Of a DNA stretch of 64,000 nt, positions 47,393 through 55,587 are shown in pieces. The stretch lies in assembly GCF_019431355.1 (NCBI RefSeq), contig NZ_CP080269.1, positions 3,686,501-3,750,500 on the forward strand. Direction: 5' to 3'. Below the pieces are notes generated by a model. The model did not search any database and had not been told where the DNA came from. It worked only from the letters and a program-made list of their open reading frames with translations. The stretch is from Paenibacillus sp. R14(2021) (GTDB taxonomy: Bacteria; Bacillota; Bacilli; Paenibacillales; Paenibacillaceae). The stretch's first letter is position 1. Each line of letters starts with the position of its first letter. The position numbers and the translations under genes are program-made.

Positions 47393-47455
47393 TTGACAAA
47401 CCCCTTTCGTTTGCTAATTTTTTATATATAAAAGGCTGTGCCTCTTATACTCGGA

Positions 47456-48370
47456 CTACTCCTTGAGGGAACCTACCAGTACGCCTTTTACGAAGTATTT
47501 CTGAAGGAACGGATACACACAGATGATCGGTGCCGTAATAATGATAACGAACGTCATTCGGAGAGCTTCCGGCGTGACGCCCCGCAGCTGCATCTGGGCT
47601 TCATTCATGTTCTTGATGGAAGAACCGCTGCTCGAGCCCGTCATCGACTGGAAGGACGCTTCGCTGATCATTTTGTTTAGGAACGTGGCTGCGGGCTGGA
47701 GATTTTCGTTTTGAATGAAAAACTGCCCGGTAAACCAGTCGTTCCAGATACCTACACCGACAAACAGTGCAATCGTAGCCATCACCGGCATGGAAAGCGG
47801 AAGAATGATTCGTGCAAATACCGACAGCTCGCTTGCGCCGTCGATTCGGGCCGATTCCGACAAGCCTCCGGGAATCCCATCAAAAAATGTCTTCATGATG
47901 ATTGCATTGAAAAAGCTATACAGCGACGGCAGGACCAACACCCAGTACGTGTCCAGAATGTGCAGCTCTCGGTACAGGATAAACGTTGGGATAAGCCCTC
48001 CGCTGAACAACGTGGTGAAGAAAAAGAAGAAAACGATATACCTTCTACCCGGCAAGCCTTTCCGCGAAAGCCCATAGGCCAGCAAGGCCGTCAGTATGAC
48101 GGAACCCACGGTCACGATAAACGTTCGGGAAACCGAGATAAAAAACGAATTGATGATATGCGGGTTTTTGAATGCCTTGGTGTAGTTCTCAAGCGTACCT
48201 ACCCTTGGCAGGAAGTAGATGCCGCCCTTCATGGCATCATAGCCGTCGTTGAATGACAGCGCCAAAAAATAGATAAAGGGATAGAGTGCCGTCAGGCAGA
48301 ATATGAGCAGCAGCGTATAGTTCACCGTGGAATAAATTCGATCGGCTGCCGACAGTCTTCTCACGCCCAT
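47456..48370 (-). CDS. Sugar ABC transporter permease (LplC/YtcP type)
   Basis: A 304-residue inner-membrane permease with six helices. The EAA loop is seen as FDGIPGGLSESARIDGASEL (about residues 160-180), and the C-terminus PFLQKYFVKGVLVGSLKE is typical of LplC/YtcP proteins. AGGAGGTG precedes the ATG. It is encoded between the other permease and the binding protein. A trans-encoded MsmX-like ATPase is expected to power it. Confidence 0.93.
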   Translation of the reverse strand: MGVRRLSAADRIYSTVNYTLLLIFCLTALYPFIYFLALSFNDGYDAMKGGIYFLPRVGTLENYTKAFKNPHIINSFFISVSRTFIVTVGSVILTALLAYGLSRKGLPGRRYIVFFFFFTTLFSGGLIPTFILYRELHILDTYWVLVLPSLYSFFNAIIMKTFFDGIPGGLSESARIDGASELSVFARIILPLSMPVMATIALFVGVGIWNDWFTGQFFIQNENLQPAATFLNKMISEASFQSMTGSSSGSSIKNMNEAQMQLRGVTPEALRMTFVIIITAPIICVYPFLQKYFVKGVLVGSLKE

Positions 48371-48410
48371 ACCCGCACCTCCTTAGGTTTATTGCATGAA
48401 TTCCGCCCGT

Positions 48411-49358
48411 TTACCATAGCGATACGTCACTCACCTTTTTGGAAACTTTGTTAACGGCCACGATGAGGATCAGAGAGATGAACGACTTGAACAAGCCGAT
48501 GGCCGTGGAATAAGCGAATTGTCCCTGCTGGATACCTGTTTTCAATACATACGTATCCAATATTTCCGAGACGCTTAGTGTAGCAGGCGTCTGCATCAGC
48601 CAAATTTGGTCAAAGCCCGCGTTCAGAACGCCGCTGAGGGAGAAGATCAGCAGGATGCCGATCGTAGGCGTAAGCGTCGGCAGCGTAATCTTAAACAGCT
48701 TGCTCCACCGGCCTGCCCCATCCATTTCCGCTGCTTCATACAAATGCGGATCGATATTGGTCAAGGCGGCCAAATAAATGATCGACCCCCAGCCTACGCC
48801 TTTCCAAATATCCGAAATGATGACCAGCGGGTAAAATAACGACGGCATGCCCATGAAGAAAATCGGCTCCATCCCCATATGATCCCGAATGTCATTGATG
48901 AGACCTACGTTTGGAGAAAGGATCTTCTGCATCAGCGTCACGACAACGACCCAGGATACGAAGTGAGGCAGATAGGAAATCGTCTGAAAGATCCGTTTGA
49001 ACTTTCCGCTCATGACGCCATTCAACATTAAAGCAAGGATGAGCGGGGCCGGGAATCCGAACAGCAGCTTAAGGGCGCTGATCGACAGCGTATTATAGAG
49101 TACCGAATAGAAGCTGGAATCGCTTAGAAACTGTTTGAAATATCGAAAGCCCTCCCACGGGCTGCCCAATATCCCGAGGTTGTACTTGAAATCCTTGAAC
49201 GCAATCAAGATGCCATACATCGGATAGTAGCAAAATACCAGATACCAGATGATAGCGGGGAGCATGAATAAATAGATGTGTCTGAAGTTCCATACAGTCG
49301 CCCATGTCTTGTTCTTCTTGGACGGCAAGACCTTGCCTCTTGCTACTTTCGCGGTCAT
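48411..49358 (-). CDS. Sugar ABC transporter permease (LplB/YteP type)
   Basis: A 315-residue permease with six helices. YLFMLPAIIWYLVFCYYPMY opens helix 1 and the EAA loop is ALTNIDPHLYEAAEMDGAGR (about residues 200-220). The start is ATG 49358, directly after a GGAGGTGGAGGAG site; an upstream ATG at 49406 lacks one. It is the first gene of the operon, behind two cre-like sites and a long leader. Confidence 0.93.
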   Translation of the reverse strand: MTAKVARGKVLPSKKNKTWATVWNFRHIYLFMLPAIIWYLVFCYYPMYGILIAFKDFKYNLGILGSPWEGFRYFKQFLSDSSFYSVLYNTLSISALKLLFGFPAPLILALMLNGVMSGKFKRIFQTISYLPHFVSWVVVVTLMQKILSPNVGLINDIRDHMGMEPIFFMGMPSLFYPLVIISDIWKGVGWGSIIYLAALTNIDPHLYEAAEMDGAGRWSKLFKITLPTLTPTIGILLIFSLSGVLNAGFDQIWLMQTPATLSVSEILDTYVLKTGIQQGQFAYSTAIGLFKSFISLILIVAVNKVSKKVSDVSLW

Positions 49359-49391
49359 TTCTCCTCCACCTCCTACAGGATATAGCCAAAG

Positions 49392-49405
49392 CAAAAGCGC
49401 TTTCA
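49392..49405 (-). promoter_or_regulatory. cre/LacI-type operator close to the ABC permease start
   Basis: TGAAAGCGCTTTTG on the minus strand matches the CcpA consensus TGWAANCGNTNWCA at all but the last two positions and has the AAAGCGCTTT palindrome of LacI-family operators. It is 34 nt upstream of the first permease gene. Confidence 0.6.
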
Positions 49406-49824
49406 CGCATTTGTATGCAGTACGGTTATCCTTCCTCCCTCATCTAGATGCTTGTGTTGCTATGAATTATAATATATTAAATATATATTATATATAGTTA
49501 TTGTAAATAATTGATTCACTTTCTTGTTTTAGTAGAGGATCATTTAGAGGTCCGCGCCAAGTGTAGCGCCATTTTATCTGGGAATAGATTGACGGGTAAT
49601 CGCTGAAGCAAGGGCATTGCAATTGGTGCGCAGCACGAGGCATGGTCCGCCTCAAATCAGCCTTTATTCCTATACGTTCGGGGTAGTGTACCGCAACCAA
49701 TATGACGAATTTCATTCCAATTTGTCGGTAAAATTGCAAATGTTGTCGACAATCGTCGGAACATAAATTTCCAATTGGTCAGTGGCGTCTTTCGTAAGTC
49801 ATGAAGGTCATCCTCCACCTTTAG

Positions 49825-49880
49825 TGCAAGCGGTTTCAGTACCCTGATATCAATATAATATATTATATATATATAATCAA
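49825..49880 (-). promoter_or_regulatory. Sigma-A promoter with downstream cre site
   Basis: On the minus strand TTGATT (49875-49880) is 17 nt from TATATT (49852-49857). TGAAACCGCTTGCA at 49825-49838 fits the cre consensus with one mismatch and would lie at about +7 to +20, a position where CcpA blocks transcription. If used, the ABC mRNA would have a leader of about 490 nt. Confidence 0.55.
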
Positions 49881-49921
49881 TGCTTTTGCTGAAAATTGTT
49901 AGTCTCGCGTGCGATGGCATA

Positions 49922-49963
49922 GAAAATGGCGGCGCAAGGGTAGCTTCCCTAGCGCCGCCATTA
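49922..49963 (-). terminator. Terminator after the molybdopterin oxidoreductase gene
   Basis: Arms AATGGCGGCGC (49925-49935) and GCGCCGCCATT (49952-49962) with an inner AGGG/CCCT stem, followed by TTTTCT on the minus strand. Confidence 0.88.
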
Positions 49964-50017
49964 TTAAATCAATAGCTGGTTTACTCCTTGAGCCTGACCC
50001 GTTTGCCGAAAGCCGCG

Positions 50018-51247
50018 CTACACCCACGCATCGTTGGAGTAACCGCGCTCCTCCCAGTATCCGGTATGGTCGCTGTCGATCAGTTCAATCCGGTTCAGCC
50101 ACTTCACGGATTTGTAGGTGTACATCTTCGGCACGACAAGGCGGACAGGACCGCCCAGATCGCTCGGAATCGGTTTGCCGTCGTGCATCAGCGCAACGAG
50201 CACATCGTCCATGGACGCCTGATCAAGCGTCAGCGAGTCCGTGTATACCCCATCTCCGGAGTATAGCTTTACCGTCTTCGCGCCCGGCTTTACGCCCGCC
50301 ATCGCCAGGAAATCCTTCAGCTTGATGCCTTCCCATGTATTGTTGTACACCGACCAGCCCGTCACGCAGTGAAAATCGCTCACCTGCACCTCGCGCTTCA
50401 GCGCCACGAACTGCTCCCAGTTCCACTGCAGCTTCTTGTTCACGAGACCGTCGACGGTAAAGGAGAAGGTGCTGTTATCGAAATGCGGAATCGGCGTAAC
50501 CGTATAAATGCGGAACGAGCCTTTGCTGCCGCCGCCAATCGGCGGACTGGACGCCGGAAGAGGCGCCGGCGCCGGAAACAGCTTATTGGCATCCGACACA
50601 GCCTCTTGATCGTAGTTCGTTCCCGAGCTCAGCTGGCTGCCGATCCATCGGAGGAACGACGGGCCGACCGCAATGGCGAGTCCTGCCCCAATCGCCGTCC
50701 TGATGAATGCCCTGCGGGACAATACAGCCTCCGGTTTGGCGGCAGGATGAAGCCCTTCGCCCGCTGCGCCCGTCTTGATCGTGCGGCGGTGCGGCTCCTT
50801 AAGCCATTTGAGACGCGTGAGGGAATGGTAGATGATATAAGGCAGGCCGACCCAGGTCAGCAGATCATGCACGTAGAGCGCATTGCTCGACCATCTCGGA
50901 CCTGCGGCCTTAAACTGCCACAGCAGGAGGCCGGACAGCAGCCAGCCGACGAGCAGCGCAAGCACGATGACGACGTTGACCTTCTGCGCGGTCTTCCCCC
51001 TCAGCTGCTTCCAGTGCTTCCCCGCAAGGAGCAAATAATAGACGACCGGAAGTAGCGAAGCGATTCCGACCACGATATGCAGAAAGCGGATTACGACGCG
51101 TCCTTCACCAAGAATGCCTCGCCACAGCCCCTGGAAAAGCACTAGTCCCGTTAACGCCAAAATAACGACAATCCATCCGTTCCATGCATGCAGGGACGCC
51201 AGCTTCTTGCCGTACCCTTTGCGAATCGCAGCCAGCCATTTTGCCAT
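50018..51247 (-). CDS. Cytochrome b561-like membrane domain fused to a sulfite-oxidase-type molybdoprotein
   Basis: A 409-residue fusion. Residues 1-150 form four membrane helices with four histidines (H20, H57, H127, H141) placed to ligate two b hemes, as in MsrQ-like or FdnI-like anchors. A twin-arginine-like SRRAFIRTAIG (177-187) then starts a new export segment. The C-terminal domain (about 245-409) is of the sulfite oxidase/MsrP type, with the molybdenum-ligand cysteine C294 in VSDFHCVTGWSVYNNTWEG. ATG 51247 has AGGAGG upstream. It lies 46 nt after a histidine kinase gene in an operon. Repair of oxidised methionines or other oxidised cell-surface substrates is a guess by analogy to MsrPQ. 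Confidence 0.85.
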   Translation of the reverse strand: MAKWLAAIRKGYGKKLASLHAWNGWIVVILALTGLVLFQGLWRGILGEGRVVIRFLHIVVGIASLLPVVYYLLLAGKHWKQLRGKTAQKVNVVIVLALLVGWLLSGLLLWQFKAAGPRWSSNALYVHDLLTWVGLPYIIYHSLTRLKWLKEPHRRTIKTGAAGEGLHPAAKPEAVLSRRAFIRTAIGAGLAIAVGPSFLRWIGSQLSSGTNYDQEAVSDANKLFPAPAPLPASSPPIGGGSKGSFRIYTVTPIPHFDNSTFSFTVDGLVNKKLQWNWEQFVALKREVQVSDFHCVTGWSVYNNTWEGIKLKDFLAMAGVKPGAKTVKLYSGDGVYTDSLTLDQASMDDVLVALMHDGKPIPSDLGGPVRLVVPKMYTYKSVKWLNRIELIDSDHTGYWEERGYSNDAWV

Positions 51248-51293
51248 GCCATCGTCCTCCTCATTAACTATTTCCTTGCCGCAATCCCCGCGA

Positions 51294-52484
51294 TTACGCC
51301 CGATCGCGCTCCTCCGCATGCGGCTGCGACCCATCTACGCCGGGTACAGTGAACCAGAAGACGCTGCCGTCTTGTCCGCCTGCGTCCAAGCTGCCGCCGC
51401 GAACAACGCCGATGCTGCCTCCCGCCTGCTCCACGAGCGATTTGGCAATGGAGAGGCCAAGGCCTGCTCCTCCGCTCTGGCTGCCCCGCGACCGGTCCAC
51501 CCGGTAGAACCGCTCGAATATCCGCTCTCGATCCTCGTCCGGCACGCCTTCGCCTTCATCGGAAATGCCCACGTAGACAGCACCGGACAGCTTGCGGTAA
51601 GCCTCTATACGCAGCACGCCGCCCGGCGGAGAATAGCGAACAGCGTTCTCCAGCAAATTCTGCAGCACACGCCCGAGCGACTGCGGGGCGATTCGGCAAA
51701 CCAAGGTCTGCTGAGGGAGCGATATATCCAGCCGAAGCGACTTCGCTTCCATGGACGGCGCAAACCGGGGCAGCACCTCTACCAGCGCATCTTCCAGCAC
51801 GCAAGCGTCGGCATCCGGCGAAGCCTCTTGGCCCGAGGCCGCGGCACGCTCCGTTTCGGCCGGACGACTCGCGGGCTTCTCGGCGTGCTGGCCAGAAGTT
51901 CCGGCACCGCGCGCCCCTGCATCCACCTTCGCGTCCAGCGTGGAAATTTCGAACAGCTGCTGAATCAGCTTGCCGAGACGGACGCTTTCGCTGCGGATCG
52001 TGCCCAGGTACCGGCGCTTCGTCGGTTCATCCTGCAGAATGCCATCCTCCAGCGCCTCGGCATAGGCCTGCAGCGAAGCAAGCGGCGTGCGCAGGTCATG
52101 CGCCATGTTCGCTACGAGCTCGCGCCTTGCCGTCTCCACGGCTTGCAGCTGCCGGAAGCTCTGCTCCAGTTGATCGCCCATCTCATTGAACTGGCCGGCC
52201 AGCGTCTTCAGCTCGGCAGGCCCTACTAGCGGCACGCGCACGCTAAGGTCTCCCCTTGCGATGCGGGCCGATCCTTCGCCTACTCGCCGAACGGCCGCTT
52301 CCACAGGCCGCACGAGCATGAAATGCAGCAGGCCCGACAACAGACCCGCGCCGAGCGATGCCAGCGTCAGCCATATAAATTGCCGCTCAGACAAGAGCAT
52401 GTAACGGTAAAGAAACAATAGAATAGCGACGATCAGCAGAATGCTCATCCCGTTGGCGAGCAGCAAATACACCCGAAGCTTCAT
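51294..52484 (-). CDS. Sensor histidine kinase
   Basis: A 396-residue membrane kinase with two helices (about 8-28 and 38-58) and almost no outer sensor loop, so it probably senses within or at the membrane. HAMP (about 58-112), HisKA with H129 in LVANMAHDLRTPLASLQAYA, and an ATPase domain with NLLENAVRYSPPGG and GGAGLGLSIAKSLVEQAGG follow. An unusual ~35-residue Ala/Gly/Glu-rich insertion (about 195-230) separates HisKA from the ATPase domain. Its ATG overlaps the regulator stop (ATGA). Confidence 0.93.
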   Translation of the reverse strand: MKLRVYLLLANGMSILLIVAILLFLYRYMLLSERQFIWLTLASLGAGLLSGLLHFMLVRPVEAAVRRVGEGSARIARGDLSVRVPLVGPAELKTLAGQFNEMGDQLEQSFRQLQAVETARRELVANMAHDLRTPLASLQAYAEALEDGILQDEPTKRRYLGTIRSESVRLGKLIQQLFEISTLDAKVDAGARGAGTSGQHAEKPASRPAETERAAASGQEASPDADACVLEDALVEVLPRFAPSMEAKSLRLDISLPQQTLVCRIAPQSLGRVLQNLLENAVRYSPPGGVLRIEAYRKLSGAVYVGISDEGEGVPDEDRERIFERFYRVDRSRGSQSGGAGLGLSIAKSLVEQAGGSIGVVRGGSLDAGGQDGSVFWFTVPGVDGSQPHAEERDRA

Positions 52485-53233
52485 GGCTGACCCTTGGCAT
52501 CGAATTTGTAGCCGATGCCCCAGACCGTCTTAATCCAGCGCGGTTCGGACGGAACAGGCTCCATTTTCTCCCGCAGCCTGCGGATATGCACCGTCACCGT
52601 CGTCGTGTCGCCCTCGAATCCAATATCCCATATCCCGCTGAGCAGCTGGCTGCGGGAGAAGACGCGGCCCGGCGAGCTCGCCAGCGTTAAGAGCAGGTCG
52701 AATTCCTTGACCGTCAGCTCCGCCTCCGTTCCGCAGGCCACTACGCGCCGCTCGTCGGGGAAGATCGCCAGGCCGTCGAACTGCAGCGCGGCCCCGAACT
52801 CGGGGCCATGGCTGCTTTCGCCGCCGCGATGTGCGGGCCCGTTTCCCGCTCCGGCGGAGGCTGCGGGCCGCTGCGTGCGGCGCAGGATGTTCTTGACGCG
52901 CAGCACGAGCTCCCGCGGACTGAATGGCTTCGTTATGTAGTCATCGGCGCCCATCGTCAGCCCCAGCAGCCGGTCCGGCTCCTCGCCGCGCGCCGTCAGC
53001 ATAATAATCGGCACGTCGCTGTGCTGGCGCACCGTCTCGCATACCTGCCAGCCGTCCAGCTGCGGCATCATGAGATCCAGAACGAGCAGATCGGGCGCAT
53101 GCTGCTCCCATAAGCGAAGCGCTTGCATCCCGTCATGCGCGACCAGCACCCGGCAGCCTTCCCGCTCCAAATATCGCCGGCACACGTCCGTAATATTATT
53201 TTCATCGTCGGCAATGACAATCGTTCCGTTCAA
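52481..53233 (-). CDS. OmpR/PhoB-family response regulator
   Basis: A 250-residue regulator: receiver (1-118, phospho-Asp in LLVLDLMMPQLDGW, lysine in YITKPFSPREL) and a winged-helix DNA-binding domain (about 150-250, SPGRVFSRSQLLSGIWDI and TVTVHIRRLREKME). An Ala/Gly-rich linker joins them. TTG 53233 is chosen as start because AAGGGG is 7 nt upstream; an earlier TTG at 53263 is possible. It forms an operon with the kinase and the molybdoprotein, which is the obvious target. Confidence 0.9.
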   Translation of the reverse strand: MNGTIVIADDENNITDVCRRYLEREGCRVLVAHDGMQALRLWEQHAPDLLVLDLMMPQLDGWQVCETVRQHSDVPIIMLTARGEEPDRLLGLTMGADDYITKPFSPRELVLRVKNILRRTQRPAASAGAGNGPAHRGGESSHGPEFGAALQFDGLAIFPDERRVVACGTEAELTVKEFDLLLTLASSPGRVFSRSQLLSGIWDIGFEGDTTTVTVHIRRLREKMEPVPSEPRWIKTVWGIGYKFDAKGQP

Positions 53234-53410
53234 AACGCCGCCCCTTTCCCTATCAGGCAACAAGTTCCTGCTCTCATTATAACGCGCCTCGGGAGCGAAT
53301 GCTTAATTCCTCTGTAAGCTTCATCGTCAGCTTATCAAGCCTTCATAACCGAAAAAGAACAAAATCCTTACGAAAGTATAAACTCACGATACTGACAGTC
53401 AAATAAAGCA

Positions 53411-53459
53411 AAAAAGAACGGCCCAATCGCAATCACTGCGAAAAAGGGCCGTTCTTTTT
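53411..53459. terminator. Bidirectional terminator between the two-component operon and trxA
   Basis: Arms AAAAAGAACGGCCC (53411-53424) and GGGCCGTTCTTTTT (53446-53459) with A- and T-runs at both ends. For trxA, on the minus strand, it lies about 185 nt past the stop. Confidence 0.93.
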
Positions 53460-53493
53460 GTTGTGTTTGTTAATAAAAGTCTACGGAAGGTTT

Positions 53494-53625
53494 GCCCGAA
53501 GGGAGGTACGGAGTCGGAATAGCGTCAGCGATCGCCTTTGTAAACGAATTTCTACCGCTAAATCACTTCTATAATCGAGAAATCCGACTACAACAGCGAA
53601 TGGAGACCCGTACCGCCCGGAGGGC
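53494..53625. repeat. Structured 132-nt element downstream of trxA
   Basis: Outer arms at 53494-53511 and 53608-53625 pair at 14 of 18 positions (GCCC, GGG and GGTACGG blocks), and inner arms AGTCGGA (53512-53518) and TCCGACT (53583-53589) pair perfectly, leaving a 64-nt apical region. The element lies between trxA and the terminator and encodes nothing. It may be a dispersed intergenic repeat or a structured RNA; this window holds only one copy. Confidence 0.6.
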
Positions 53626-53643
53626 ATTCTATCCCGTGGTCTT

Positions 53644-53955
53644 TTAGATTTGTCCTTGGATTTTGTTTTTCAACGCATCTTTGGACTGCAAACCAACCAT
53701 TTTATCAACAGGTTGGCCGTCTTTGAAGATGATCAGCGTAGGGATGGACATTACGCCGAATTGGGAAGCCAGTTCAGGCTCTTCGTCTACGTTGATTTTA
53801 CCGATTGTTGCCGCGCCTGCCAGCTCGCCGGAAAGCTCATCAACGATTGGAAGCTGCATTTTACAAGGTCCGCACCATGGTGCCCAGAAATCAACGAGCG
53901 TTACGCCGCTCTCGATGCTTTGATTAAAGTTTTCTTTTGTCAGTACTTGTGTCAT
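53644..53955 (-). CDS. trxA: Thioredoxin
   Basis: A 103-residue thiol-disulfide oxidoreductase of the cytosol. The active site WAPWCGPCK and the cis-proline region SIPTLIIFKDG are intact. AGAGGA precedes the ATG. It lies next to an Rrf2 regulator gene on the same strand (68-nt gap), and its expression may follow that regulator. Length and sequence are ordinary. Confidence 0.97.
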   Translation of the reverse strand: MTQVLTKENFNQSIESGVTLVDFWAPWCGPCKMQLPIVDELSGELAGAATIGKINVDEEPELASQFGVMSIPTLIIFKDGQPVDKMVGLQSKDALKNKIQGQI

Positions 53956-54023
53956 GGTAAATCATCCTCTCTACAATAAATTCGAAGCTATGGGAAGGGT
54001 AAACCCGTCTCACCGTAAAGCAA

Positions 54024-54449
54024 TTAACATTGCTCGCATTCCTTGATTTGACCCAGGACGTCAGAAATCGTAATGCCGCCAAAGTAAGCTTCGAGCTGCT
54101 TCTCCGCCTTGCAGAAAATCCCATCCATAACTTCCTGCATATTGGAGCCGACCACGCAATCCATATCCGGATCGCCTGAGCACCAGCTCGGAATCACGGA
54201 GCCCTGCGCCATGAGCCGATAAATATCGGCTAGGTTGACGTCCGCCGGATCCAGCATCAGCCGATATCCGCCGCCCGCGCCTTCCCGCGTATCGACATAA
54301 CCGCCGCGTTTCAAGCAGCTCATTACTTTGCGGATTCGAGCCGGATTAGTGGATACATTCTCGGCGATGGCCTCACTAGGCGCCATACGCTCCGGCAAGA
54401 AAGCCAAGTAAACTAAACTGTGGACGGCAATGGTGAATTCGCTGTTCAT
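54024..54449 (-). CDS. Rrf2-family transcriptional regulator
   Basis: A 141-residue winged-helix regulator. It begins MNSEFTIAVHSLVYLAFLP and has NPARIRKVMSCLKRGGYV and GAGGGYRLMLDPADVNLADI, the Rrf2 signature. Three central cysteines (WCSGDPDMDC and one in GIFCKAE) and two at the C-terminus (KECEQC) could bind an iron-sulfur cluster or sense thiols, though the spacing differs from IscR and NsrR. ATG 54449 has GGGGTG 9 nt upstream. The promoter carries its own inverted repeat, so autoregulation is likely. Confidence 0.9.
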   Translation of the reverse strand: MNSEFTIAVHSLVYLAFLPERMAPSEAIAENVSTNPARIRKVMSCLKRGGYVDTREGAGGGYRLMLDPADVNLADIYRLMAQGSVIPSWCSGDPDMDCVVGSNMQEVMDGIFCKAEKQLEAYFGGITISDVLGQIKECEQC

Positions 54450-54471
54450 GGTTAACGGCACCCCGCTTTGT

Positions 54472-54506
54472 ACTGTAATCATATCAGTTACAGTTGAAGT
54501 TGTCAA
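54472..54506 (-). promoter_or_regulatory. Promoter and operator of the Rrf2 gene
   Basis: A perfect TTGACA (54501-54506) is 17 nt from TATGAT (54478-54483). The perfect inverted repeat ACTGTAA-N9-TTACAGT (54472-54494) covers the -10 box. The arrangement fits a repressor controlling its own gene and perhaps trxA. Confidence 0.82.
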
Positions 54507-54545
54507 CGGCGGTTGTCTTCTTATTTTGTAAATAAATCAGATCGT

Positions 54546-55433
54546 TTATTCAAACAAGCTCAGCTGTTCCGGTTCCTCCTTGGGCGGAGCGAGCTCGAAG
54601 GAGCCGCGCGGCGGTAGCTGGCCAAGCATCGCCATCAGTTGCAGAGCATTATCGGCCGCATCGTGACCGCTCGAATTGTTATTGAAGAGCACGCATACCG
54701 ATTCCGACAACCGCGTGAGCCGGCCTAGCCGCTCCGCCCATTCCAACAGCTCCGCTTCCTGGTAACGGTACAGGTAGCGCACGTCCCGCCAGTTGGGCTG
54801 CCCCGCCGATTCCCAGCCGCCCGTATTGCGTCCATGCAGACGCACCAGCGTCAAATCGTCGTTCGTTGCCGCCTCCACGATCGGGATCGAACCCTCACCC
54901 GCCTGCGGTTCGTCGCATACCGTATGAATCCAGCCTTCCCGGCGTTCGAAAGCAAGCGTCTTCTCCCGCATGCCATCTGCGAACCAGCTCTGATGGCGGA
55001 ATTCGAGTGCGCAGGGCACTTCGCCCATCCGAGCTTTGGCCGTGCGGAGTATATCTACGTTCGGTTTCGAGCAGGCGAACCAAGGCGGATATTGGAACAG
55101 CACCGCAAGCAGCTTGCCTGCCGCCTGTATAGGTGCAATGGCTTCCAGGAACGCTGCAAACATCGTCTCTTCGCTCTCGAAGGGTTGATGACGCTTATGG
55201 CCGCGGGCATGTCCCGTCATCCCTTGGTAGGCTTTAATGACGAAGCGAAAATCCGCCGGCGTATCGCTCGCCCATTTCTCCATCAGCTGGGGTGCTTGAA
55301 TGGCATAGAAGGTGCTGTCTACCTCCACCGTTCGAAACCACTGCGCATAAGCGGGCAGCTTGTTTCGCGCCCCGCCCGCTTCCCTGTATAGCTCCGAATG
55401 GTCGCCCCAGCCGCATAATCCGATTTCAATCAC
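54546..55433 (-). CDS. DUF72-family protein
   Basis: A 295-residue soluble TIM-barrel-like protein of unknown function. Family marks are IGLCGWGDH at the start, KLPAYAQWFRTVEVDSTFYA, FRFVIKAYQGMTGHARGH, ALEFRHQSWF and VCVLFNNNSSGHDAADNAL. GTG 55433 is preferred, with GGAGGTG 6 nt upstream. It ends with a short Pro/Glu tail (EEPEQLSLFE). It is divergent from the DsbA-like gene. Confidence 0.9.
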   Translation of the reverse strand: MIEIGLCGWGDHSELYREAGGARNKLPAYAQWFRTVEVDSTFYAIQAPQLMEKWASDTPADFRFVIKAYQGMTGHARGHKRHQPFESEETMFAAFLEAIAPIQAAGKLLAVLFQYPPWFACSKPNVDILRTAKARMGEVPCALEFRHQSWFADGMREKTLAFERREGWIHTVCDEPQAGEGSIPIVEAATNDDLTLVRLHGRNTGGWESAGQPNWRDVRYLYRYQEAELLEWAERLGRLTRLSESVCVLFNNNSSGHDAADNALQLMAMLGQLPPRGSFELAPPKEEPEQLSLFE

Positions 55434-55587
55434 GTGCTTCACCTCCGCCTTACGCAACCTGCCCTTGCTTGATTCCGAAATCTGCATTAGCATGGATATA
55501 GTTAAGTGTACTGTTCTTTGTTTTGGGAAACAACAGCTCCTGCCCGAGCTGACCCGCTATTATATAGGGAAAGGTTGTCGCGATCAG

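Larger units (their letters stand above)
49359..50017 (-). other. 659-nt gap with two AT-rich runs upstream of the ABC genes
   Basis: Two nearly pure A/T stretches lie at about 49461-49512 and 49849-49881, far poorer in G+C than the rest of the window. The ~340 nt between them contain only short, atypical open frames without good ribosome sites, and I see no gene. The gap also holds a promoter, two cre-like sites and the terminator of the next gene, listed separately. Confidence 0.7.

Noticed and set aside
49461..49881. Insertion-sequence ends suggested by the two AT-rich runs
   Set aside because: No terminal inverted repeats, target duplication or transposase frame could be identified between them.
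49488..49920. Short minus-strand open frames between the AT-rich runs
   Set aside because: They have unusual composition, no convincing ribosome site and no recognisable motif; I treat the stretch as noncoding or as decayed sequence.
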